40,321 bases of DNA from Trebouxia sp. TZW2008 (taxonomy: Eukaryota; Chlorophyta; Trebouxiophyceae; Trebouxiales; Trebouxiaceae), in contig BDIU01000250.1 of the NCBI GenBank assembly GCA_002118135.1, positions 309 through 40,629 of the forward strand, in the 5' to 3' direction. Under the pieces are notes generated by a model. It worked only from the letters and a program-made list of their open reading frames with translations, ran no database searches and was not told the DNA's origin. The position numbers and the translations under genes are program-made. Every line of letters starts with the position of its first letter. Position 1 is the first letter of the stretch. This document shows positions 30,966 to 40,321 of this stretch, piece by piece.

Positions 30966-32285
30966 AAGGGGAATGATTATTTTAGCAACGTGTTAGTGTA
31001 GCATATGAATGCGATTGACTGAGTGCGGTAATGGCGTTTTAAGTTGGTTTTGGATGAATGCATGAGTCTTAAGTTTGTTAGCGACTTTGTGAGAGGGGTC
31101 AACAGCATTGAAGACTGAAGATTGCATTCTTGTGCACAAGGCTGCTTGATGATTGAAGGTCTCAAATTTTGGACATCAGATACAGGACACGTGGCATTCG
31201 AAATATAATCAACTGTTGTTATATTCATGCGTGGGAGTGAGTCTAACCCGACATGTACAAAGCAATTAAGTGTGGTACAACTACGCAACATGTCCGCAGA
31301 AGCAGCATGTACGTTATCGTCCGTCAGGCCTATGCATCAGTGGAGTTTGCTTGCAAGCTGTCAGTGGCGTTTGGTATGGCAAAACTAGAGCTTGGAGCCT
31401 GATTTAGCGCATGCTTCGGCTGCAGCATGGCATTCATGGCAATTTCCTGCTTTGCAATTCTGCAAGCCTTCTATCTCACAGCTGCAGCCTGGATTCACGG
31501 TGTGTAACTTATACAAATTGTGAGCCGGCTGACCGACTGCTAGCTGATGTTCCTTTGCTTTGCTTCTAGCTGGTAAGGCATTGCAAATTTTGCAGGCAAG
31601 GCCGTTGGGACAGCAGGATCCCGCCGATTGGCTCATGTGCAATCCCAACGCCATTTGCAATGGCGTGCAGTCTGACTTGCGAGCACATCGAGTGGAGCCG
31701 CAAACGCGCGAGAGGCCCGCCGGAGACAGTCAGGCACTGAAGAAGCTCTCTTTGGAGGTGTGCGCTTGGCGTTCGTCGTCGAGAGAGGGCTTTCGCAGGT
31801 GATACAGGGAGCGCAGGCAGGCTTACCATCCTCTAGGTCCAATACCAAGCAGCAGGGTGGAGGAGGGCGCTCGTTGTTGATATCGTGGTGAGGGTAAGGA
31901 CAGGAGCACAATGTTGTTTGGCACTGCATCAAGTCAGATTGTGTCCTGTCAGGTCTTGCACCCTTGGTCATCCCCACAAATACTTGATGCTGTGCTTGCA
32001 CCGGTTTTCTCACCCAGTAGACTCCTTGCGCTCCGCTCGCACGCCCTCGATCTTGCCGCAGAAGCATTGATGAACTTGCTTTTGCTGCTCTGTTTGCACC
32101 CTGAAAAGCGACTTGCACTTTTCGCGAGCATGCTGGCTTCACTGCAGAGCCGCTCGCCACCTTGCCCCGCGCAAAACACCACGCAAAGCTACCAGCAGAA
32201 TCTTTGCCGACAGCGTGTCACTTCCCTTCGTATGCCCGCAGGTCGTGCAGAAGGCAAAAGCAAGGCACCTAGGTCCTGCCAAGCC
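30966..32285. other. Unresolved CpG-richer region upstream of the mucin-like gene
   Basis: Coding potential is ambiguous. On the minus strand a frame from 32182 resembles an organelle presequence (KSASRFSGCKQSSKSKF), reaches a GTGAG donor near 32018 and can be joined to 31923-31827; the continuation is unclear. A cysteine-rich minus frame at 31660-31385 (CKICNALP, CSCEIEG, CHECHAAAEAC) ends in a stop. On the plus strand a candidate exon at 31595-31798 has good acceptor and donor. The two strands cannot both be right and none is firmly supported. The plus-strand promoter of the mucin-like gene should also lie here. Confidence 0.3.
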
Positions 32286-35200
32286 ATGGCTAAAGCCAGT
32301 GCCCAGCGTGCGGCTTCATTGCTCCTGGTGGTGCTTGCTTTCGCAGTTGGCGCTCAAGTCGATGGTGCCTACAGCATTGCTGCAACCACAACCTCGCCTG
32401 CTGTGACTACGCCAACCACCACAACAGCACCAGTATCAGTTGCAACTTCTTCACCTGTCGCCACGTCAACGCCTGTGACAGTCACATCACCTACTACTAC
32501 TACACCCACATCACCTACAACAGGTAAGCATTTACTGAGTGCAACTTCTCAAAATGTTCTGCACAGTAGCAACACAAGCGCCTGTGGCGATTAATTCATC
32601 TAATGTATCAACACCACTTCTCACTTCAGGGACAAATTGCTTGACTTTCACTGTGACATTGAAAGACGTTGTACCACATTGCGACGACATAAATGCCTGT
32701 GACAGTCGCAGCACCTACTGTCACCACAGTAACATCACCAACAACAGGTAAGAACTGACCAAATCCTTCGTCTAGCAACTGGGATCGGGTAGGAAGTGCT
32801 TGACTTGCACTGTGACTGTGGAACCCGTTGCATCACTCACCTACTACTACAACACCAACATCAACCCACAACTGGTAAGCACTTACCATTTACTGATTGC
32901 TTGGATCATGACGTAGCTGTGCAATCCTTTGCACAAGAACATGACAACACAGGCGTCTTTGTCAGTGACATCACCCACTAGCACTACATAACATCCGCAC
33001 AATAGGTAAGCACTCACTGAAGTGAACCTCTGACTGCTTGAATTATACAGTAAGTGTGCAATCCTTTGCACAAGAACATGACAATACAGGCGCCTGTGTC
33101 AGTCTCATCACTCACCATCACTACCACAAGAGGCACAGGTACAGAATTGTCCTGCCAAAAAGCAGCACTAAGTCCACTTTTGGGTCATGCCGTGTACATG
33201 ACATCATGCATGACGGGTAAGCACTTGTGTAAGCTTATGTCAAATGCCTTTTATTGCAATGTGAGTGCAAAGCCCTTTGCGCAATACCATAACAGCACAA
33301 GCTTTTGAGACAGTCATTTCACCTGTGACAATCTGTTTCCAGCATCCCTTTCAACTCCTCCTGTTGAGTGCAGTCATGACAGATGACTCACCTGGCACAT
33401 TAGTCATGATCGCCAGAGCCTTGCTGGCAGATCCAGCTGCAGCTGCAGCTTCAGCCACACCTGCAGCAACAGCTGCTGCTGTAACTAACCCCACTCCTGC
33501 TCCTGGTTAGTCATCATACACACTTTGTACTGCCTTTGCGAGATGTCATCAGCCCGTCAAGCCCAAAGCGTCGAAAGTGGTGGCCATTCATCATAGCCCA
33601 TCAGAAGACAAACAAGCTCAATTGCTTGCCTACTGAGACATGACTGCTGTTACAGGCAGGCAAAGTCAAAAGGTTCAAATGCCCATGAAGATCAAGACAG
33701 CCAAGTCAGTGCAGACAATGATAACTGCCCATTTTGCCCAAACCGCAAATCTGCGCCCAGTCTTGTTTGTTGGGGTTTCAGGGATAAACAATGCTGCCAC
33801 CCACCCTATCAGCCTGACACTGAAGGCTTGCATGGATTTGAGCTGTGCAGTTTCTTAGGCATTTGAAACTCCCAGCTATACCAGTGACACCTGCTTACCC
33901 TCCTTCACTCCTTTCAAACAAACTTGTCATCATTGCAGCTGCCAAGGCTACTACAGCTGCAGTTCCTGCTGATACAGTAGCGCCCAAAGCTACCACAGCT
34001 GCAGTACCTGCTGACACAGTGGCACCCAAAGCTACCACAGCTGCAGTGCCTGCTGACACAGTGGCACCTAAAGCCACCACCGCTGCAGTTCCTGTTGATA
34101 CAGTTGCACCTGCAGCCACCACCGCTGCACTTCCTGCTGCGACAGTGGCTCCAAAGGTCACCACAGCTGCAGTGACAGCCACCACAGCTGCAGTGCCTGT
34201 GTCAACACCTCCTGCTACCAAGGCAACCACAGCTCCAATCACTGCTGCTGTGGTCCCCTTGTCCACTGCTGAGGCTACCCCCACAGCTGTGGTACTGCCC
34301 ACACCTGCTTCCACCAAAGCCCCAGCAACTACTACACCACTGCCAGTGCTGACTAAGCCAGCAGTAACTCCTGAAGCCACACCTGAAGCCACCGCAGAGG
34401 CAACAGAAGAAGCCACTCCTATAGCTCCCAAACCAACTGTCAAGCCTGGTATCTGTCGTTGACTCACATTGTGTGTTCTGATGCCCACAGGAGTCATGCC
34501 CATTGGCCCATAGCACAGGTACTTCAGATGGCCCAACTATCCAAAAAAGCTAAGTCAATACAACTAATCCAAACAAGGGGGCTCAGATCTTTGACTGCAT
34601 GCAGGGAAATTCTACTGCGCACAGTCAGAGATCACCACAAGACCAAAATAGGCCCAAGATGCTCATAGTTCAGCCTATTTTGCCTGAAATCTCTTGCTCT
34701 TCTGTCTCCTGCTCTCTCAGTCTCTGCCATTCCACATTTGTGTAAACGCAGCATTTCCTGACAGCGTAGACTTTGCCATTCTGCAAGTTACAGTGTGAGG
34801 ACAAAGCTAACTGCGTGTTATTTGCTGTCTGCAGTGTCTACTCCCGCCGCCACTCCTGCTGCCACCGAGAGCTTGGGCACATCCACAACGGTAAGCATTT
34901 CTCATACTACATTTTCTGCCAAGTTGACTTTACATCACAGTACGCAGCACCAACATCCTGAATGACATGCCCTTAATGGAAGCCGTAAAACCTGCCGCCA
35001 CTCGTGCTGCCACCGAAAGCCTGGGCACGTCCACAGCGATAAGCAGCCCTCAAAGTGGCAGAGCGCTACATTGCATGCTTTGTTGCATACGGATGTCAGA
35101 AAGATTGCAACAAGTCAAGTCAAGACATGCGCAACTTGAATACAATATCACTGAATTAGGTTCTTGTCATAATGCAGCATTACATTTATCACGCAGACAA

Positions 35201-38200
35201 CAGCTGCCGCCACAGCACCGTTGACTGCTTTGACAGCTGTGCTTAGTCATGCACCAAACAGCAGATTGTCAGACTGGTGTTGAGCAGATTGCAAAAGTGA
35301 AGAACAGCTCAAGTCAAAGTCAACAGACTTCTAAACCATTTGTATTTGTACAGATTCCACCTGCAACCACAGCGCCCTTGACTGCATTGACATCTCGTGC
35401 TCAAGAACATAAATCTGGACTGCAAATTACTTCTTAAAACTCGCAAAACACTTGGTTTCAAGTCAACAAATGTGTGACTGTGCAGACTCCAGCTGCGACC
35501 ACAGCGCCCATGACCGCTTTGACAGCCGTGCTCAGGATTGAGGGAGATGGCGTCTGGTAAGCACAGCTGTGCTTGGCTCTTAAATTGAATTTGCCGCACT
35601 CAAATTGCTCTGCTTTGCATTGCTTTGCAGCACCTAGCTGTGCGTTTGTCACTGACATTACCATGTGTGTGCGCATCCACTGCATGTTTTTCTGCACTTG
35701 ATTGCACTGCCTTGCAGCACTTAGCTGTGGGTTGTCACTGTACCACTTGTGTGGACCAGAGCAACCACTGCTTGCAAAGATGCTCTGCAGTTGGTCGCTC
35801 TGCCTTTGATTGCACTGCATTGCACTAGCTTACAGCACTTAGCTGTGGGTTTGTTACTTGACCATGTGCGTGCACGCCCGATGCTTGCAAGCATGCTCTG
35901 CATAGTGGTTTTCTGCACTTGCTTGCACTGAAATGCATTACTCTGCAGCACTTAGCTGTGGGTATGTCACTTGACCGTTTGCATGGACAGCCACTGCTTG
36001 CAAACACGCTGCGCAGTTGGTTGGTCTGCCTTTGATTGCTCTCATAAACCACACTTTGCAGCACTGACTCCATGCCTGTGCTGGACATCATTGTTGACTG
36101 TGCTGCAGGCCATGTGATGACAACAAGGTTGCAATTTTGATACAGACTGTGGGTTTGGACTCAATATCATTGTCAAAGTAATAATTTGCTGGTGCATAAC
36201 AGTGGTACTGCAGGCCGTTTGACAACAACAAGATTGCTATCTTGACTCAGACTTTGGGTTTGGAATCACTACCATTGTCAAAACGTATCTTTGCTGATGG
36301 ATAACAGTGTTGCTTGTGCTGCAGGCCATTCAATGACAACAGGGTTGCTATCTTGGCTCATGCAACATCTATGCAGTGACCTCACATCAACCAAGTCACT
36401 ATCATTACAATAGCATATCTGTGTAGGAAACTCAGTTATGATGGTAATGCTGCTGCAGGCCGTTTGATGACAACAAGATTGCTATTTTGACACAGGCTTT
36501 GGCAGCCACTATGACAACCGTTTCAGCCAGTGACATCAACACCATCAGCGCAGTCCAGACGGTAAGCTTGTTCTGCTAATGTCTTCAGCACCCCTGTATA
36601 TGATGTGCTTAGCTGCATACATGATCGTGCCTGCAATATGTCATTGATGCCGCTGTTTTGGAGACTGTATGAGCAAAAGTATTCCAGTCACTGCCATCAA
36701 CACCACCAGTGCAGTCCAGACGATGTCCACCACCTCATGCAAAGTGTTGCTGCCACAGATGTGTTTCATTCAGTCAATCATATTAGACGTATGCAAGGCA
36801 GCCTCAGTAGGCTCAATTAGACACGTACTGGAGCAATCAACTGTTGCACCTCAGTATCTAGCACATTATAGAAGAACAAAATCCCAAAAAGACAACCAGC
36901 AGCTATTGCTTGAACTATGGTCTTTTGCTTTTGTGCAGGCCAGCAATTCATCCAGGCGCCTTTTGTCAAGCAGCAGTGCTGATGTGACCACTCAGTTGAA
37001 TGCCGGATCAGCATCAGCAGTGACAGCTGTGGCCACCGATTTGAACAGGGTCACCACTGGCGGCGATTTGGCGGTAAGCCTGCTGCGCGAGGCTTTGCAC
37101 GCTGTGCCATGCTTTGCACGCTGAGACTGTTGGCATACTTTGAATGTGCTGCTGTGTTATTCGTCATCATGTATACAAGTAAACCCATTTGGCAGTGAAA
37201 CTGATGTGCAATGCATCACACACTGACACTGATTGTCAAGTTCAAATTTGATGTTCCTTCGATCAGCAAGAGCATCGCCACTGGAGATGATTTGGCGGTA
37301 AGGCTGCTACATCACGCTTTGCATGCTGAGACTTCAGATACATTCTGAATCTGCTGCTGCAAAGCAACTGTAACAATATGGCCAGAGGAGGCGATATGAC
37401 CGTAAGCCTGCTCCCTGCTTTGCACGCTGAGCCTGTTGGCTTAGTTTGAACTTGTTGTTGCTTTGATCAGCATGGTTTGCGGCACAGCAGCCTTTGAATT
37501 GGGGACGGTTTCAGTGGTTGGGGGTTAGCGCAAAACACAGGCGTCAGATGATGTTTGTAATGTCAGCTTCAGCATCTGTCCTTCATCACAGGACAGATGC
37601 TGAAGCTGTCCTGTGATGAAAACTTGTTTGGCACTGAGTCTACAATGCTATGCTTTGTGTAATGGGGCATCTATCATGCTTGTGACATTACATTCACACC
37701 TGTCTTCACACCTGTCAAGCGACTGCACTTGCATCTGTTGTGGTGTGGTTAGTCAGCCAAGGGTTAGGGTGACTGTTAGAATGTTTGCTCATATCTCGGC
37801 AACCCTTGACCCTAAACTCAGCCACCTCCTGTACGTACCAAAATGTCAATACACCAGCTTGGGGGAAGCACAAGTGGCTGTGGGATCACTGTGTCATGCT
37901 TTGCATGCTGATGCAGTCATTTGCTTGAATGACTGACAAAGTGGGATGGTTGAGCATGCCAGGAAAAGCCAGTTGGTGTGCTATCTTGCGCTGTGCTGTG
38001 CTGTGCTGTGCTGTACTTGACATCCGAGAGTACTTGTTCATTTCACCATGTGGTGTTGCAATGTATACAGGATTATTTGACAACCAAGAAGGTGAACACA
38101 GACACAGTCTCAGTGGTCTCTGCCGTCGCTGCAACCCGTTTGTCCAAGAGTTCTTGCTCGGCCGGCGCCATCAACGGCATCTGCATCAGTGAGTTATCCA

Positions 38201-39147
38201 TGAATCATCCTGACTCACCCATGACTCATGATCTGTGCAAAGCTTTGCTGAAGGTTGCTTGTCTAATAGCCCTTGCTGCCAACAACGACATCTGTGTAAG
38301 CGAGTCACGCATGACTCATGTTGTGTGCAAAGCATCGCCATTGTCGCCATTGCCATTGCTGTAGTTGGAGGATTGTGCTGACGGTTGTAGCACCCATCAA
38401 CTTCTTTTTTGAATGTGCTACCGGAAAGCCTGACTCCCTTCCTCTTCTCCTGCAGGTGATGACTCAAAGGCAGGCCTGGGATTGGGCGCAATCATCGCTA
38501 TTGCTGTGGTTGGAGGTTTGGTGCTGATGGTTGTGTCAACCATCATCTTTTGCTGCTGCCGCGCTAGGTGGAACTCTAGGGCAGCTGCTGTGGAAGCTGC
38601 CATTGTTGCTAAGCAGCAGCCACCTAAGCAGGCGCTCACACCCACAGCTGCAGAGCCCTTTGCTGTCAACTATCCCCAGTTCTCAGTAAGTAGCTGACCT
38701 CTGCTGCTGGCCCCCTTCCAGCCCTGGACCCCGAGTTTTTGCCATGAAAATCATATTACCATATTTGACTGCAGTTCTTTTCGCCATAAAACCATTCACA
38801 TTGTCATGATTTTTTTGGCTGTGAAGCAACCACCCTACGCACTACGGTCATACCTGCTTGATTGTGCTAGCTGTTGACCATCCAGGTGTTGCTGAGTTCA
38901 ACTCTGGCATGTTGGCCTGGACATGTGCATTTTGAGACAGCATCATTGATCATTGCTGCAACATTGCAGTGCATTTTGAGACAAAATCAATAATCATTGT
39001 TGCAAAAATATGCAGGGACAGAAGAGTCTGCCAGCTAGGTCAGGCAGCTACATCCCTCCTAGGGCTCTGAGCAAGGGCAAGTCAGGTGCTGGAGCGACTA
39101 ATGTCACTGCTAATGCAGCAGGCAACGCAGCAGCTGCAAGGAAATAG
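32286..39147 (+). CDS. Type I membrane protein with Thr/Ala/Pro-rich mucin-like ectodomain
   Basis: Ten exons in phase give about 555 aa: 32286-32523, 33431-33505, 33939-34448, 34835-34890, 35486-35556, 36459-36561, 36939-37073, 38071-38188, 38456-38685 and 39016-39147. Seen: a signal peptide (AASLLLVVLAFAVGAQVDG); about 290 residues of Thr/Ala/Pro/Val-rich sequence, with four near repeats of VAPKATTAAVPADT; a more globular membrane-proximal stretch (DDNKIAILTQAL, SSADVTTQLNAG, DYLTTKKVNTDTV) with two cysteines near NGIC; a membrane helix (GAIIAIAVVGGLVLMVVST) followed by CCCRAR; and a roughly 90-residue Ala/Lys-rich cytosolic tail. A cell-surface or wall-associated glycoprotein is likely by architecture; no family is claimed. 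Some middle exons have close tandem copies, so exon choice between 32524 and 36459 is less certain than the ends. Confidence 0.8.
32640..33340 (+). repeat. Tandem decoy copies of the 3' end of the mucin-like gene's exon 1
   Basis: Copies ending at donors near 32746, 32877, 33005, 33138 and 33219, and a weaker one near 33340, repeat the exon 1 tail (CCTGTGACAGTC..., ACATCACCTAC). The intron words GGTAAGCACTTACTGA and CAATCCTTTGCACAAGAACA recur too. Frames are mostly broken, while GTAAG-type donors persist. Period is about 110-130 bp. Confidence 0.92.
34960..35430 (+). repeat. Copies of exons 4 and 5 of the mucin-like gene
   Basis: The stretch at 34985-35042 repeats the exon encoding TPAATPAATESLGTST (true at 34835), here KPAATRAATESLGTST. 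Copies at about 35198-35246 and 35354-35440 repeat the exon encoding PAATTAPMTALTAVL (true at 35486). Both of the latter keep acceptors and open reading for 15 or more codons. Confidence 0.88.
35615..36070 (+). repeat. About 87-118-bp intronic tandem array
   Basis: Four units, each with TTGCAGCACTTAGCTGTGGG or a close variant (near 35625, 35713, 35831, 35945), share TGTCACTTGACC, CACTGCTTGCAA and CTGCATTTGATTGC-like words. No exon homology was recognised. It is in the intron between exons 5 and 6. Confidence 0.92.
36100..36450 (+). repeat. Three decoy copies of mucin-like gene exon 6
   Basis: Copies with CTGCAGGCC acceptors start near 36108, 36213 and 36325, preceding the true exon at 36459; spacing is about 105-135 bp. 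The second stays open (PFDNNKIAILTQTLGLES) to its end. A tail copy of the same exon (INTTSAVQT) lies downstream at 36685-36725. Confidence 0.93.
37240..37460 (+). repeat. Two decoy copies of the exon 7 donor edge
   Basis: GCCACTGGAGATGATTTGGCGGTAAG (only its first part is exon; start 37275) and GGCCAGAGGAGGCGATATGACC (start 37380) repeat the end of exon 7 at 37073. Each keeps GTAAG and the following CTGCT...GCTTTGCACGCTGAG intron sequence. Spacing is about 110-220 bp. Confidence 0.9.
37564..37620 (+). repeat. Interlocked pair of inverted repeats
   Basis: Arm A (37564-37581, CAGCTTCAGCATCTGTCC) pairs perfectly with 37591-37608. Arm B (37582-37596, TTCATCACAGGACAG) pairs perfectly with 37606-37620. 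The arms overlap, so the two hairpins exclude each other. Located in the intron between exons 7 and 8. Confidence 0.96.
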
Positions 39148-40197
39148 ATTGTCCACTACAGTCACGACTCCAGGGTTGGACTCATGACAAGGCTCAACTC
39201 AGAAAATGTAATTCGTAGCCAGGCGGTGTTGTCTTGGATTGCTTTGGTTTGATGTAGGATGTTTCTGCAATGGTAACGAGTCTACAGCTAATAGCGCTGT
39301 GTGCATCCTGTACTGAAGACATGCAAGCAGAGCTGATCCCGTATGGTCCAGTTCTGTGGCAATCCTGACATGCTCTTCGTTTAGGGCTGTTGATAGATCC
39401 AAGACTGACCAAGCAGTTTGTAATAACTCCTCTCAAATGGACACCTGTAACTGTTGACATGCAGCTTGGAATGTGCTACAGTCATGATTGCAATTGTACT
39501 GTGATGTGCAGCATGCATTTCAACTGCAAGCTATCAGTCTGTGGCGCTTATGGTGGCACTTACAGCTGACTCAGTTGCAAGCTTCACAAGCCCTTGCACT
39601 GGTGGGCACATCCTGGGCTGCATGTTCTGACAAAGTGTCCGTGCTGAGATGCTTGCACAGCAGAGCTTGAGTGCTCTTCCAAGCGTGTGTAGACAAAGCA
39701 GGATGCTAATCTTTTCTGACAGGCTGCTCAGCAGCTATGCATGAAATCACTTGAGCATAAAATTTGAGTTGAGATGCACACTCACTAGGACGGGGCATGC
39801 ATCGAGTTCTGCATATTGGCAGTGTATTTGGCCATACTAGTGGACCAGTAAAACAGTTGGCCTGTTTAGCAGCACTGTGCAGTGAGACCTGGATTTAAAA
39901 CATCGTCCATGCATCTCTGCTGCAGGCCACACAATGGCATGGCATAACTCTGAAGGACCCATCCAGACACTTGTCTGATTCAAGTCAAGGACCAGACAAT
40001 CTCAACCGAAGTAGGTGCAAATCTGAAAAAGAAAAACAAACAGCTCATCTAGCAATAGTCAACTGGCTCGCAGACCCTGGATCAGCGCTGCAGGCTGCCA
40101 ACAAGGCTTGCAACATAAAATTGACAGCCAGCTGCTGCCTCTAGGGTGCAAATGCCAAAAAGAAAGATACATAAGATCTATCAGGCCATATGCAATG
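39148..40197. other. Intergenic region between the mucin-like gene and 5S rRNA
   Basis: The left part is the 3' untranslated region of the mucin-like gene. A minus-strand frame at 39402-39199 (DLSTALNEEHVRIATELDHTG) looks mildly protein-like and vaguely recalls the coiled-coil gene, but start and splice sites are not supported. The rest shows no recognised gene. A T-rich tract (minus-strand CTTTCTTTTT at 40158-40167) lies about 30 bp past the 5S end and may serve as an RNA polymerase III terminator. Confidence 0.4.
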
Positions 40198-40315
40198 CAC
40201 TACAGCACTCCAGGTTCCCGGGCGATCACTCAGCCGAGCACTAATTGAGCCCAATCCAGTTTGACTTCCCTGATCGGACGAGAAGGGGTCAGTCTGGATG
40301 GTATGGCCGTAGCAT
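40198..40315 (-). rRNA. 5S ribosomal RNA
   Basis: Read on the minus strand the element starts ATGCTACGGCCATACCA and ends GGAACCTGGAGTGCTGTAG. CTACGGC at the 5' end pairs with GCTGTAG at the 3' end, forming helix I. The conserved CCGATC, GAAGTCAAAC, TTGGGCTC and TTAGTGCTCGG internal elements occur in the right order, including the region used as the internal RNA polymerase III promoter. The length, about 118 nt, is normal. It is a 60S ribosomal subunit component. It appears here as one complete copy at the window edge; whether it belongs to a cluster cannot be seen. Confidence 0.93.
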
Positions 40316-40321
40316 GTCTTC

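Noticed and set aside
31633..32160. 175-codon minus-strand open frame
   Set aside because: It runs through apparent donor (GTGAG near 32018) and acceptor (near 31923) signals, has no family features and competes with other frames; described only as an unresolved region.
33895..34536. Long minus-strand open frame rich in Gly/Ala/Val
   Set aside because: It is the antisense of the Thr/Ala-rich repeat exon of the mucin-like gene; GCN/ACN codons leave the opposite strand open.

Overview
The window is nuclear DNA of a eukaryote. Genes are cut into short exons by GT-AG introns (acceptors mostly ending TGCAG), and the set includes a splicing factor, a mitochondrial assembly factor, an RBR ubiquitin ligase and a 5S rRNA gene. 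Plant-type NADP alcohol dehydrogenase, TGCAG-rich introns and Gln/Ala/Ser-rich linkers suggest a green alga or relative. That placement is inference; no organelle, bacterial or viral genes were seen.

Layout: a zinc NADP-dependent alcohol dehydrogenase of the CAD family (minus, 554-5064) diverges from an unrecognised 299-aa protein gene (plus, 5534-6962). U2AF large subunit (minus, 7672-13577) is convergent with it. Two tandem paralogues of an unrecognised coiled-coil gene follow (minus, 14901-16185 and 18200-19778). SURF1 (minus, 20729-24534) then diverges from an RBR E3 ubiquitin ligase (plus, 25578-30680). After a CpG-richer unresolved stretch comes a type I membrane protein with a mucin-like ectodomain (plus, 32286-39147). 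A 5S rRNA gene (minus, about 40198-40315) closes the window. For the CAD enzyme, U2AF65, SURF1, the RBR ligase, the mucin-like gene and the 299-aa gene, exon phases were followed by hand across every junction and give uninterrupted frames.

The most unusual property is shared by six of the seven spliced genes; only the 299-aa gene lacks it. Introns contain tandem, partly decayed copies of the neighbouring exon edge together with its splice site. Copies of an exon 5' edge lie just upstream of the true exon; copies of an exon 3' edge lie just downstream. Units are about 60-200 bp and arrays have 2 to 7 members. This is what repeated short tandem duplication across splice junctions would leave behind if only copies that spare the mature mRNA survive. 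Introns would therefore have grown by accumulating decoy splice sites, some still open and potentially usable as alternative exons.

The genes do not form one pathway. Gene models are hand-derived from reading frame, splice consensus and remembered family features, without alignment or transcript data.
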